From NCBI RefSeq assembly GCF_033807575.1, contig NC_084704.1, positions 23,909,968 to 23,973,967 on the forward strand: a DNA stretch of 64,000 bases. Direction: 5' to 3'. The translations under genes were made by a program, and so were the position numbers. The stretch comes from Cydia pomonella. Lineage: Eukaryota > Arthropoda > Insecta > Lepidoptera > Tortricidae. Of this stretch, positions 12,191 to 23,683 are shown piece after piece; the first letter of the stretch is position 1, and each line of letters starts with the position of its first letter. The notes beneath the pieces were generated by a model, which had not been told where the DNA came from, made no database searches, and saw nothing but the letters and a program-made list of their open reading frames with translations.

Positions 12191-13696
12191 ATATCCTGTT
12201 CTGGAGGCTGTGGACGAAGAACCGCGAGCTAGTGGCGCCACCTGCAGTGGACGTCCTGGTGCCTCTGTGGCTGCAGCACTGTCTACACACTATCACGCTG
12301 GTCGTCATCCTGTTAGATCTCCTGCTAGTGCCGAAGAGAAGACCTAAAAACCTAACATTTGGAGTCTACGTATTGACAACGTTCCTAGCTGCCTACGCTG
12401 TCACGTAGGTGAAATTGGCTATTGTAGAGTGTTCGGGAGGATCTCGCAGGAACTTAGTCTCGTTTAAAACTTTGATTTTAGGTCGATTTTTCCATTTTGT
12501 TGATAAGGATTATGAGGTAACCTAACCATTTATAAACTCAATTAGTTCTCAAAACTTAAATATAATTATACACTGGCCAATCAACGTATTTTTTATTCTT
12601 ATATTTTGTTAGTGACGGGAATGGTTGGTCAGACAATTATAATATTTGGCCTACCAAAATAATACCCAATGATATTCTGGCAAAAAGTTTAAAAGGTTAT
12701 ATTCCATGTAGACCGCGGGTCAGGAGCATATTTCGTCAGTCATCGCCTCCCGGCTGGTACTTTATCAGATGATAGTTTAAATGCTGTTTTAAATTTAAAA
12801 AAAAACCGTGAGCCGATGGTATCGCGGTGGAAAGACCGACGTATTTTTTACATGTTCATTTTATAACTGATGTTCTTACCACCGCGATATAACCGGCTGA
12901 CGTTTTTTTAACTAACAATAGCATCTGAACTTATAATTTGACATAGTATCAAACGGGAGGCGTGACAATTTTTTTTGTTTTACGTGATTCGGTGGCTGTC
13001 CTTCCTCAACCCACCAACGGAGGGGCAGCTGACGTCCACGAGGGTTCATCATACCTAGCCGTAAACCACTACACGGGTTTTCGGCCGAGAGGCGATTGGT
13101 CATGGAAATCTGTTCCTGGCTCACGGTCTAATATATGCATGTTATCTACATGAAAACAAAGGTAAACATAAACGTCGTGGTATAAAAAAAAACATTACGG
13201 TTGAAATTTAAATTCAAAGCAACAAATTGACATAAAACCATTTTACCCTAATTTAAATTTATAAGAAATTTGTTATGATGATGTGTAAACATTTTTATCA
13301 TATATCTATGTTCATACTATATATTTATAAAACAATAATGACGTGGGTGCAAAGCTGAACTAATTAATTTTTCATATTGATAATATATTTATTTCCAGAT
13401 GCGGCCGCAGTATAGTAAACAACGAGCACATTTACCCACTGCTGAGGCTGTTCAGTGGATACAATTTTATCCCGTTAGTAATATTTGTGAGCGTAGAACA
13501 TTTTTTCTACTTCACAATTCAGTGGCTGTTACTCGATTTTTTATGGGGTCGAAGATCGCAAACGCATGTTTTGATATCTTTACTAAGATTTCCAAGCCGC
13601 CATTTAGAATTTAACGAAATTAGAAAAGATAAAACGGAGTTAACTAATACTGGAAACCAAATTAAAAACAGTACTAACAAAATAAATACTTCCTAA
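12191..13696 (+). CDS. AIG1/FAR-17a-like membrane protein, last two coding exons
   Basis: Two exons join in phase. The first, 12191-12404, follows a ctcag acceptor and ends before gtaggtg. The second, 13399-13696, follows atttccag and ends in TAA. The conceptual product is about 170 residues from the middle and C-terminus of an androgen-induced gene 1 (AIG1) family protein. It shows FWRLWTKNRELV, then WLQHCLHT (matching the family's WLNHxMHT segment), hydrophobic helices around LVVILLDLLL and VYVLTTFLAAYAVT, then IYPLLRLF and further helices ending in LLLDFLWG. The family are multi-pass membrane proteins; human AIG1 and ADTRP hydrolyse fatty-acid esters of hydroxy fatty acids, and a His in the WLxHxxHT region is implicated in catalysis. 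The substrate here is unknown. The hydrophilic C-terminal tail of about 40 residues is longer than I would expect. The 5' exons were not found, so the start is undefined. A poly(A) signal follows at 13848. Confidence 0.82.
12806..12907. repeat. Inverted repeat in the AIG1-like intron
   Basis: Arms of about 22 bp (gatggtatcgcggtgg and ccaccgcgatataacc) flank a ~45 bp spacer. Probably a small MITE remnant. Confidence 0.5.
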
Positions 13697-13847
13697 ACTA
13701 CATAGTTGCATTTTAACATACCTGCAAGAATCTACGCTATACATAAGTTTCTAAGTAATATTTAGGTGCTTAACTACTATTATTATATAGATAAGATATT
13801 GGAGTAAAATTAAGACAGAGTTTAATCATAAAATACATGAACATAGC

Positions 13848-13853
13848 AATAAA
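13848..13853 (+). promoter_or_regulatory. Candidate poly(A) signal of the AIG1-like gene
   Basis: AATAAA about 150 bp after the stop codon. Confidence 0.5.
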
Positions 13854-13875
13854 ACATCCACAATGAGACAATTTA

Positions 13876-14317
13876 ACTATTCTTAATTTACACCAGACGT
13901 ATTTATTCCCAACATGATTTTTCCTTTCGCATATTTTCCCATTAGACAATTTAACTATTCTTAATTTACACTAGACGTATTTATTCCTTGCAAAATTGTC
14001 GGTGTTGGGAGTTTTGGGATTGGGACGGTGAAAATTTAACGGTAGGTTAGGTTCGTTAGGTATCTTCAAACGGCCGAAGGGCAAACGGCACAGAATAGGA
14101 GCCCCGCGCAAGCGGGGCTCCGTCGATATTGCTAACTGTACGCAATTTGGGTGATTGTGGATAAATTGTCTAATGGGAAAATCTACGCATGGAAAAATCA
14201 TGCAAGGAACAAATACGTCTAGTGTAAATTAAGAATAGTTAAATTGTCTAATGGGAAAATATGCGAATGGAAAAATCATGTTAGGAATAAATACGTCTGG
14301 TGTAAATTAGGAATAGG
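13876..14317. mobile_element. Fold-back element with internally repeated arms and a GC hairpin core
   Basis: Left arm at about 13876-13997 and right arm at about 14197-14316 are near-perfect inverted repeats of ~120 bp. Within the left arm the segment attcttaatttacac(c/t)agacgtattta occurs twice, so the arms are themselves partly duplicated; the right arm mirrors this. The unpaired centre holds a ggttaggttcgttagg and cttcaaacggccgaagggca segment and a perfect 10 bp stem with GCAA loop at 14098-14121. A related but diverged centre occurs near 15545-15625. The internal strings resemble a repeat widespread in Lepidoptera (recalled, not searched). Confidence 0.75.
14098..14121. repeat. Perfect GC hairpin with GCAA tetraloop
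   Basis: Arms ggagccccgc and gcggggctcc pair completely around GCAA. It lies in the centre of the fold-back element. It looks like a bacterial terminator hairpin but has no U-tract, and here is best read as part of the mobile element. Confidence 0.8.
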
Positions 14318-14573
14318 AAAAAATGCGACTGGAAATTACGCTACAAGGAAATAATGATTTTGGGAAAATTACCTAACCAGTCATTTTTCAGCGCTGATCT
14401 TGCATTGAGGCCATTAACACACAAAATAAAACAACAATTCTCATCCAAAGTGGATACTGGATATTGTACATTGCTCTTGAGTGTATGTATATATTACTGG
14501 AGTAAGTAAGCTTGCAGTAAGAAGCAGTATGCACTTTTGTCTCAGGCGACGCTGGTTGGCACAATTGTTCCTT

Positions 14574-15202
14574 AGGTCAAACAAAGCTGATTTGGCCCGG
14601 TAGCAGTGGTGAGACACTAGACCGTTCGGGCATTCTCGGCTCCGTTCGGCTCAGCTTTGCTCCGAGCAATTATTAGGGTTGGCACAACTTGACGTCCCTT
14701 TGCGTGCACAACTCAGGCCGCGTAGCCAACGTTACAATCGTTAACGCTCCGTAGCGTAGCGTAGTCATCTTTCTCTATCACTCTTCTGTATTAGAACGAC
14801 TGTAACAGTTGCGTTTCGTTCGCCACGGAGCGAGGCCGATAGGCACGTGGCTACGCGGGCAGATAAGATAATGACTCAAATTTTGATAACCCTAAGTAGC
14901 CGAAAGGGATATTGCCACACATTAGAAAGAGACAGCATGAGTTGACCCTAATTTTGTAGGAAGTGTCATTTCTGTACGGTAGTATGTACATACACATACA
15001 TTATTCTTTCTGTGCCGGTAGCTACTAGGTCGTGCGTCACTAATGCAAAAAATAGTTTTTTTTTTGGTGGTTTAGTGCAAAAATAGTTTGTTTTGTATAA
15101 AAAGGTATAAACGGTTATTTTCAATATGAATTCCTCGTCCCTAAATTATGCGAAAATGATATATAACTAGCCGTAGTGGGCCAAATCAGCTTTGTTTGAC
15201 CT
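14574..15202. mobile_element. MITE with perfect ~25 bp terminal inverted repeats and TA flanks
   Basis: The left end at 14574-14598 and right end at 15178-15202 are perfect inverted copies (begin ggtcaaacaaagctgattt). Both ends are flanked by TA, as expected for Tc1/mariner-type integration. The ~580 bp interior has no open frame of note, so the element is non-autonomous. A second inverted-repeat element (14709-14855) sits inside it. Confidence 0.8.
14709..14855. mobile_element. Nested MITE, related to 23129-23262
   Basis: Ends ccgcgtagccaacg and cgtggctacgcggg are inverted. The interior carries acgctccgtagcgtagcg and a tctatcactcttctgtatt segment that also occur, in inverted order, in the element at 23129-23262. 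Confidence 0.6.
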
Positions 15203-15259
15203 ACTTAGCCCACTAATATTAATTACATGCTCACTGCACTTACTTAGCCCACTAATATT
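15203..15259 (+). repeat. Short direct duplication
   Basis: The string acttagcccactaatatta occurs twice, 37 bp apart, immediately outside the right end of the MITE. Confidence 0.75.
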
Positions 15260-16900
15260 AACAACTGAGAATCAGGGCAGGCCTGTGTTGTTGAAGTGCT
15301 TTTTCATATTGAATCATACAGCACAGAAAGTACCACGTTCCCGCATGAGTTCGCAGTAGGGTGTGCAAAACGAAAACAAAACTAATCAGTTATCATTACC
15401 AATTTTAAGCAAGCAATTCAACTTTACTTCGTGGAAAATATTATTGTTTTTATAATTGTTTATTAAATCTTAATTGTCGGCGGCCGATCGTAAGATCAGG
15501 CAGATGGTTATGTTCCTATGTAATGTTTTGATAGTAGTCACATTAAACCAATAGATAGGTAAGATAGATTCGTTAGGCTGCTTCAGATGCCTGAAGGGCA
15601 AACCGCCCAGAAATAAGAGGGAACGTCGATTCAGGGAACGAGGCAAAAAATCTCACGTTTCACGATCTGCCGTTTTTAGGACCTAACTACCATAGGATCA
15701 TTTTAATTCTGTATTTTGAAAGGTGTATACTTTTTACCCCACAAGTATTTAATTTTACTTATTATATTCGAATAATTTAGTATAAATTGAATTGAAATTA
15801 TATAAGTGTTATCGTGTGAAATTTAATACTTTACAAATATATGGGTATCAGTAACTCCAGCTGATCAGGTAAACGAATAAATGAATTGGATAAAAAAAAA
15901 AGGTTGTATTCGGAAATCAAGTTGTTTTCCGTGTCAAGCCTTGAAATAATAAAATAAATCTAATTAGAGCACAAATCTCGTTTATCTCCTGTTCAAACTG
16001 CTTAAATAATTAAGTTACCAGCAGGTCTCGTTATCTCCACTTAGTTAATGTCCCTCGTTCTATTTACAAAAGCAGCGTCTCAGTAACAAATGCATCGTCC
16101 ACACAGATAACATAACATCAAGATAGGTTGCTTGCTACTAGGCTGAGTTTTCGCAGTGTATACCAAAATAGGCATTACTCTGTGTCTAATGGATTATTGT
16201 TTCCATTGAGCTAGTTTTTATGGAATTATAACCGAAACTTCTACTTATAATGTTACTTATTTTTTTTCAAGCATTATTCAAAATTTAAGTATTTGCTCTG
16301 AAACTACTGGACCAATTAAGTTGAAATTTGGTACGCATGTATAAGTCTGTGACCCAAAGACGAACATGCAACGCAAAAAAATGAACATAGGAGCCCCTTT
16401 TGAGGGATAAATGAGAAAATTTAAAAATAAAGTTTTGCAAATTACACCGTATCAAATAAAAGGACTTATTGTGAGATATTCAATTTTATTTTTCATAATT
16501 TTAAAATAAATAGTGTGGAAGTAATTTAAGAAAATAGGCAAATAACTACCATGCCAACCTTATTTCTGAAACTACTGGGCCTAAAATTTTTGAAAAAAAA
16601 AAAAACAGAATATAGTCATAGTCATTTAGCTATAGATTACAGGAATAGTAACATTACTACAGAGGCTGGGACGAAAGGGGATGTCGGCCGAAGACATATA
16701 GACATAGGATAGGTCTGAAGCGGGCAACTACATATTTCCCGCCGAGGTATGTATAGTGCTTTTCTCAAACATGCAATGAAATAAACAACAAAAAAATCAA
16801 AGTCTTATTTTTAAAGAGATTATGAGTAAACAAGACAAAGACGAAAACTAACATGTGTTACGGTATGCGCCTCCTTGAGGCGAGTAAAGAAAAAAGTTAG
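15260..16900. other. Intergenic DNA with degraded repeats
   Basis: A segment at about 15545-15625 (gattcgttaggctgcttcag, tgaagggcaaaccgcccag) is a diverged relative of the centre of the fold-back element at 14.05 kb. The stretch at 16290-16570 (gaaactactggaccaattaag, tgaaatttggtacgcatg) resembles a degraded dispersed repeat. No gene is recognised. Confidence 0.45.
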
Positions 16901-16924
16901 GATTAGGAATCGACAAATTCGCAC

Positions 16925-16990
16925 TTGTCTGTAGCTTAGGTAGCGATCGGACCGCTGTTCCGAAAGGTCGCAAGTTCCAGTACTGCCTGA
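16925..16990 (+). repeat. tRNA-like sequence (probable SINE head or tRNA pseudogene)
   Basis: The order tagcttaggtagcg, cggaccgctgttccgaaagg, tcgcaagttcc resembles the D, anticodon and T arms of a tRNA. The B-box region is degraded (agttccagtac against the ggttcgaatcc consensus) and the acceptor stem does not close, so it is not a functional tRNA gene. Confidence 0.35.
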
Positions 16991-19080
16991 AGCGGACAAT
17001 TTTTCAATGTTTTCTTTAATATTATAAAAGCTTTCCAGATTGCCTTAAATAATTTATATTTTAAATTTTCACCATCAAGTGACATATCTTCGTGCCATTC
17101 TCCCCAAGTTTCACAGGCGGCACCTTTTAGTGGCAGGATTCCTTTGTGCACTGGACTAACTTTCCCCAAAAGAAACTTACAGCGCTCTCTCGGTTACCAC
17201 TCATAATACTCGACATACTCGTACAATGTTTGAAGATAACCATCAAAAGTAATCGACTATGCCATAACCATATTGCACCTTTGGAATTAGCAAAATCACC
17301 GAAGTACAAAAAAACATTGTAGCCGCCGTGCAGGTCAGGATGTCGACAACTCGAATAAAACTTCGATTCTTAGTGAAGTATTATAATTTTCCATTGTACT
17401 GGTTACATTACAAGGGGTTCATTTCCAAAACGGTTGTATACAGAAAGTGGTTGGTTGTTGATAGTATGGAGGATGATGAGAGAATGATTTGCAAGATTTT
17501 GATCAGTACAAAAGATGGTTTAAATTTAGGTGCCTCTAATTAGCCGCGATACAAAATGAATGGAGCGCTCCTATTGGAGCTTTTGAAAAAGCCTCCGAAT
17601 ACTAGCCGAGCCCGACGGCTGCGTTTAGCTACTGCATTAGGAATATTTTTATACAATAATAAGTTGCATTTGCAACAAATAAAACATCGAACACGTTTTA
17701 AAACGGGGTGACAAAACTCATAACCGGATAAACTGCTTCTCTGGTTTAGCTTATGTTTGTCAGTCTGTAAAGTTTGCTTCTATCGGTGAACACGCTTTAA
17801 GCACCTAATGAATTCTCAAATTAAACAAGATGACGCTAATAATTAAAGAATATTTAGCTAGCAGAAAAATTACGGGTATAAATTATTTATTGAAATTAAG
17901 ATTATGGTTTTCTAGTTAAACAGTTTCTTTATGATTATTATTGGATTTATATATTTTTAAATAGACGTCCTCGAGTTTTTTTATAACCAGTGCAATTATA
18001 TCTCCACAACCGCTGGTTGCTTAATATCGTTGCATGCAATAATAATAATATGGTTGCATGTATAGTTAGACGAATTTAGTAACATAAAATAAAACGTACG
18101 TTTTCTAGGACGTTGGATTATTACTATCCAACATTAAAATGTATGTCTTATATTACACCTAAAACACCCTGTTTAATAAATAAACTAGACGAGTAGATAA
18201 GTATTTTTCAAGATAATGCGATATAATTTAAGGTTTTACATTAAAATTTTCAACTTTGCATTACCTTGTTTGGAGCTGATATCATTAGTGTACATTCAAA
18301 TCTGCATCTACCGCGACCGGCGCGGGCTCTGCGGCCCCAGCGGCGTGAAGCACGCCACGATTCTTAACGACTTTAGATTCGTGTTTCTCCAGCGTCCTGT
18401 TTCCATACTTTCCATATACTTATTTTGATAATTACCAATTGAAGGTTAAAGAACCTGCGTTTAAGAGAAGTACTTAATCTCCGTCGAGTGACATATCACA
18501 GCTACGGTACTTGATACTTGTGCCCATAGACAATAACCGTTGTAGTTAGATTAATAGTATGTTAAAAAGTATATGCATAGGGAGTAATTTACGACAATAA
18601 TTCTATTGAACTACATTCATTACTTAACTCAAGGCACTTGCTTGTTGCAGGGTTAGCCAACTAACTTGGAGTTGACCGTTTATACAGGTTTAAACCGTAG
18701 ATACTTTATTTCGCTTTGTAGTTTTATTTTGCTTATTTTTTGCTTCATCACCTAAACGAAAAATGGTAGCCACTTTTTTTCATTAAGGAGATTAAGTCAA
18801 AATTAAGTAGGTAATACTGAAAGTTTCTGGAATGAGCCATTTAGAGGTCACGCAGTGAAAATATTTATTCGTTGAAAATATAACTTATTGACTATTTTTA
18901 GATACAATTTATTCGGTAATAATTTGTATTTTAGGAATGCTGTTTGAAAATGTTACCCTGACATAACATTTTCAAATTATAAGATTTTTTTTAAATTTTA
19001 AAATTCCTGGATCTTTCAGTATGGCCTAAGTATATCACGTAGACCAAAAGTTGGGGAATCAGTACTACAACATTAATATA
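16991..19080. other. Intergenic DNA
   Basis: No gene is recognised. Short minus-strand frames at 16936-17309 and a plus frame at 17328-17543 show no domain. A local GC-rich island at about 18300-18360 (ctaccgcgaccggcgcgggc) is open on both strands but has no clear splice sites. Confidence 0.45.
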
Positions 19081-19395
19081 CTGTTTTTTTAATGCTACGT
19101 CGGTGGCAAACAAGCATACGGCCCGCCTGATGGTAAGCAGTCTCCGTAGCCTATGTACGCCTACAACTCCAGAGTACTTACATTGCGCGTTGCATACCCT
19201 AACAACCCTCCCTCCCCTCGTTAAGCTCTGGCAAACTTACCGGCAGGAACACAACACTATGAGTAGGGTCTAGTGTTATTTGGTTGCGGTTTTCTGTAAG
19301 GTGGAGGTACTTCCCCAGTTGGGCTCTGCTCTAGATCTGGAATGACATCCGCGGTATGTGCCCTACCACACTAAGCTAGACGACATTCACAATGC
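19081..19395 (+). mobile_element. SINE-like repeat family B, longest copy
   Basis: Starts with ctacgtcggtggcaaacaag and runs through ccggcaggaacacaacacta into a further 3' region (gagtagggtctagtgttatt, cccagttgggctctgctc, ctaccacactaagctagacg) absent from the 5.6 kb copy. It is the best reference copy in the window. Confidence 0.8.
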
Positions 19396-20039
19396 CCATA
19401 CCTCTCTTAAACATTATACATACATGGATTTGGTTCAGAAAACACAATCCCCCTGAGGGTGCCATTGTACAAACGATGCCTTCTTAAGCTCTTTTAAATA
19501 TTTTTGCATTTGCAAATGTGAGGAAGACAAACAAACTTCTTTACAGTTTCGAGCATTTTACTAACTCATACAACTCTCGGCTTACCCATTAAAATTATCA
19601 GTTTCCCCATTACATGTTCCAAACTAGGGTATCTAATTATTTGTAACTTAAATAGACTCAAGCACGAGTATCTAATGGAATGGATTAACTACATTTAGTT
19701 GCCGGAGAGAAGAGGCGATGTTGTCAATATAGCGTGCAAAGCTCAGAGGAAATAGCTCACCACTTAAACTTATTTAGTTTGCATGCACCGAACTGAGTAA
19801 CACAGTTGAAGACCATTTACGTATTTAGTTACTGGAATAGCTGGATAGAGATAAGAATAGTCAGCAGTAGTAGTTGCAAAACAAACGTGTTGGTCAAAGA
19901 GTAAAGTAAGGTGTTGGTGAAAATAATCTTAAAGTCAATGCAAACTTACATTATGATGTCAAATTTATGTCATTTTGTTATAATTCGCCCGTGCGTTTGC
20001 TCGCGCCAATACATGTACCTAACATCAAAATCATTGGTT

Positions 20040-20135
20040 TTTTTTTAAACCACGTCGGTGGCAAATAAGCATACGGTCCTAGGCTATGGCCGCTTGCAAC
20101 TTCAGAGTATGTTACATGCGCGCTTGCAGCAGGGT
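20040..20135 (+). mobile_element. SINE-like repeat family B, truncated copy
   Basis: Preserves the ccacgtcggtggcaaataag head. The next part is deleted: the cctgatggtaagc block is missing, and it joins directly to ggctatggccgcttgcaac. Confidence 0.7.
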
Positions 20136-20440
20136 GTCGTCGATGCCCCAGGTATCGCTGTAGCGACATGGTGACGGCGGATCTGCGCAAACTCCAAGTC
20201 AACAGTTGGCGTGAAGTATTGCAGGACCGAGTTAGTGGTGCTAACTGTTAACTTATGTTATGCTAACACATCTCTAAAGAATTTTAGTATTTGTTGTTTG
20301 TATTTTTTCTAATTTTTTTTTGACTGTATAGGTATACATATTCGTAATTGTATTTTGTTATTTATTGTAAAAATTTGACATGTAAAAATGCCCACAGCTA
20401 TTTGCTGAATAAATGTTTGTTTGTTTGTTTTGTTTGTTAT
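20136..20440 (+). mobile_element. Probable LINE 3' end
   Basis: A short plus-strand frame reads DLRKLQVNSWREVLQDR, similar to the extreme C-terminus of some LINE ORF2 proteins. It is followed by an AT-rich tail, an aataaa at about 20409 and a tgtttgtttgtttg repeat tail. Severely 5' truncated. Confidence 0.5.
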
Positions 20441-22399
20441 GGTGTAGTTGATCTTGGAAAAACGGATAGATTATACTAGCTAATAAAAAAAATCACTTCG
20501 ACATCAGTATCACAATGAGAATTTGTAATTACCGTTAAGAATTCTAAATTAAAAATGCCGCTAACAGTTTCATGTTAGTTATGTATTAACTTATTAAACA
20601 TAATAAAGAGTACGATTAAATTGAATTTGTTTAAAATCTACTAAACCAAATAATGGCTTGTAAATCTACCAAACTATAACAAATGTGGAGAAGCTTACCT
20701 GCAGGCGCGTGATAAACTGAATCCGTTGATTTAGTGTCGGATCTGGGGGTTACCTCCGAGAACTCCTATTAATGCATGATTTTCCTTCTAATTTCGAACC
20801 GTAAATAGCGTGCAATAAGTTCATAGTGCTATAAGACAACAGAATTAGAACAGAGTTAAAATTATCCATACTTTTTATTTAATATAGTTCAAACACTACA
20901 TTAGAGGACTGTTTTTTAACCGACTTCAATTTCATATAAAAGAAAGAGGTTCTGTACTCGGTTGTGGCTATTTTTTTATGTAAATATGTACACCTGTGGT
21001 CCAATTTGAGTAATTCTTTTGTTTGAAAGAAGTTCCCTCCTAGTTGGTCCCATATTAATTTGGTTCTGATCTGATGATGGAACGGTGATCATCGGGTCCG
21101 AAAAGTGCCGAATAATGTACCAGAGTGTTTTGTAACACGAAGCGCTTCTCCAATACGTCAGGGTTTGTTTACACAGCAGGGGGCCGACTCTGATTTAACA
21201 ATTTGTTATGGTATTGTACCGCTCATCGTTGACGCTGGTCAATGCACACGAATTACAGATAGATACCTAGCGACGATCGTCAAAGTAGTATCAAAACTGT
21301 AACATTTTTTTTAATCAGCATCGGCTTCCGTTCTCGTTAAAATATGTGCAACACATGATAATTATGAAAATGATAAGTGCTACTCACTTCCTTAAATGAA
21401 GGTTACATTTATAGGTACATAATAGTTTTTTTTTTTTTCATTTAAAATTACGTATCATTAAGGAAAGCTAAATTGTAGAAAAAAAATCTTTGAAAATTAG
21501 AAAGCTTATCTTAAGGAAAAAATTAGGTTCGTTGGATAAAAGTGTATCTACGTAATCTCATATTGGTACTACCCGTTCATTGTTGTATGTTATTGTTTCC
21601 TGCTACCCAAAGGTTGTCTGGAAGAGATCGCTTTTTAGCGATAAGACCGCCTGTTGTTACCTAATTGTAATTTGTGTTCTCTTTTTATTCTCCTTTTCAA
21701 TATGTGGTGTACAATAAAGAATATTTATTATTATTATTAAAAGTGCAGACTGCAAGCAAGACTGTTGATTTAAATTGAAAATCTCTCAAAATCAGAAGAA
21801 TTACGAAGAGCTTGGCTAATTTTAATTTGCAAAGGAATCCTAACTCCTTAGGTAGGTATACGTATTTATTGGTCTACCAACTTAAAACCTTGCTTCAATC
21901 ATATTGCGTCGTACAACGTAGTACAATGGTAAATACATAAATAATCAGGTAAAATGTTACGATGGTTACCAGGCTTATGTGGCATTAGGCTGATTACATT
22001 ATTGTACTTTGATATATCCAAGCTTTACAAAACTGCGTTTATATCATTCTTATGTACCTATTCATGAACTCTTACTATAGGGATATTGCCAGTATTTTAT
22101 AGTAATTAAATTTCTCATGCTCTGAAAGTAGACCACAAAGTGGTTGTGTGTAGAGTGCAGAAAGTGATATGTTTTTGCTCTAGGGCATTTTACTATCCGA
22201 ATACGTTATTTTTCATTTTTGCGATTTTTTTTAATTCAACAACTTGGTGGTAACTAGTGGGAAAATAACCCGTAAAATGTTACCAAGACGAAACCATAAG
22301 ACTCGCACTCTCAAAAATGTATCAGATCTCTTGAAGAGCCAAGCTTCTAACTCTACAAGCCCTAACTTCACAAACTCTACTTTTAGTTAAACTTAACTT
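20441..22399. other. Intergenic DNA with dispersed-repeat fragments
   Basis: A fragment beginning taaccgacttcaatttc (20919-21325) belongs to a family also seen at 28388-28600 and, inverted, ending at 37388. A 65-codon frame inside it (21105-21302) looks repeat-derived. At 22250-22395 a stretch with gttaccaagacgaa and cagatctcttgaa resembles part of the fold-back element at 55.9 kb. Confidence 0.45.
21607..21740 (+). mobile_element. LINE 3' tail (family D)
   Basis: Contains aaggttgtctggaagagatc, ataagaccgcctgttgt, and a terminal aataaagaatatttattatt run. Related tails occur at 29230-29310 (+) and 46460-46580 (-). No coding remnant beyond a few codons. Confidence 0.65.
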
Positions 22400-22620
22400 T
22401 TACTATGCCTTTGAAGCCGATGATCCGGGGTTCGAATCCCGGTAAGGGCATTTATTTGGGTGATGAAAACAAATATTTGTACCTGAGTCATGGGTGTTTC
22501 CTATGTATATAAGTATGTATTTATCTATATACGTATGTATATCGTCGTGTACTACCCATAGTACAAGCTTTGCTTCATTTAGGGCTAGGTCGATTGGTGT
22601 AAGATTGTCCCCCCTAATTT
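22400..22620 (+). mobile_element. tRNA-derived SINE family A, 5'-damaged copy
   Basis: Keeps the pol III B box (ggttcgaatcc at about 22431) and the body (gagtcatgggtgtttcctat, gtacaagctttgcttcattt). The A-box region is replaced by ctttgaagccgatgatccgg. Confidence 0.75.
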
Positions 22621-23683
22621 AATTAAACGTTAGGTTCTTTCGTATGTACGTGTTATGATAATGGGGACCTAAAATCAACGTGAAAGATGTAACACAACGC
22701 CATCTAGCCAACAGCACTTACACTACCTGAGAGTGTTCACTGTTTAGAATTCACCACGATGGATTCTTATAATACTCCGTAGTTGCTTGCTGTGAACACA
22801 GGTGGCGTAAAATATAAATGATATTATGATAACAAACAATATCACAAGTTTTTATAGTGTTTATAATTTAAGTGAGATGGTAAAAAGTTATTGTTCGTAT
22901 ATCATGTAAGTATTTCTTATGCAAGTCCTCGTAAGTATGTATAAAGTTGTCTTCAAAATGTACATACCGTGTTTGATCATTTATCTATCCATGTAAGGCC
23001 GGTGACGATGCAGTACTATGAAATTATGATACCATGATGGAGATCAAAACTAGCTAGGTATATTGAAAGATACGACTACGTAACCTCATCAAGTCGTTCC
23101 GATGAGTAGAAGTAGAAAACAACTGGGAGTAGACAAGTTGCCAATCGTTTACGCTCCGTAGCAAACGAAACACAAGTGTCTCTGTCTCACCAATACGGAA
23201 GAGTGATAGAGAGGGATAACTACGCTACGCTACGGAGCGTGAACGAATGGTATCTTGTCTACGCACCATGTTTAGAGAAAGGTAGGTCCGATAACAAACT
23301 GAAAGCAGTCTTATTCTTTTACCGGCTAAAAGGGAGGTTCTCAGTTTGACTTGTATGTACCTACTTATTAGTTTTTATTATGTATTATTTGATAATTTAT
23401 TGTGGATTAGGCAATTTTGGTAAAAATAGCAATACGAAAGTGTAGGATCATTGAAATAACACAGTTGTCTTATTTAAATATACTCAAGCCCGAAAACGTC
23501 AGCTGAGTTACGTAAATGTCTCATTTTCTGCTCATTTTAAATTCCATTTGTAGCTTAAGTTTTATTATTGGAAACAATAGTATTCCGTGTTTCCTGGTCA
23601 CCCAGGTATTTATCTAGATTCCTTACCTATACTTACTACTAAAAAGTTGAAAACAACCACATTTTATGGAGAGTTCTTTTTAG
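22621..23683. other. Intergenic DNA
   Basis: No gene is recognised. It contains the inverted-repeat element described at 23129-23262. Confidence 0.5.
23129..23262. mobile_element. MITE with ~34 bp terminal inverted repeats
   Basis: Ends gtagacaagttgccaatcg and cgaatggtatcttgtctac continue inward as acgctccgtagc and gctacggagcgt. The interior is acacaagtgtctctgtctca and related sequence. A diverged relative lies at 14709-14855. Confidence 0.75.

Noticed and set aside
12159..12347. 62-codon plus frame overlapping the AIG1-like exon
   Set aside because: It is a shadow of the exon in another frame; the AIG1 frame has the family motifs and matching splice phases.
14098..14121. Rho-independent terminator
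   Set aside because: The stem is perfect but there is no T-run after it and the context is a eukaryotic mobile element.
16925..16990. Functional tRNA gene
   Set aside because: The B box is degraded and the acceptor stem does not pair; better explained as a SINE head or pseudogene.
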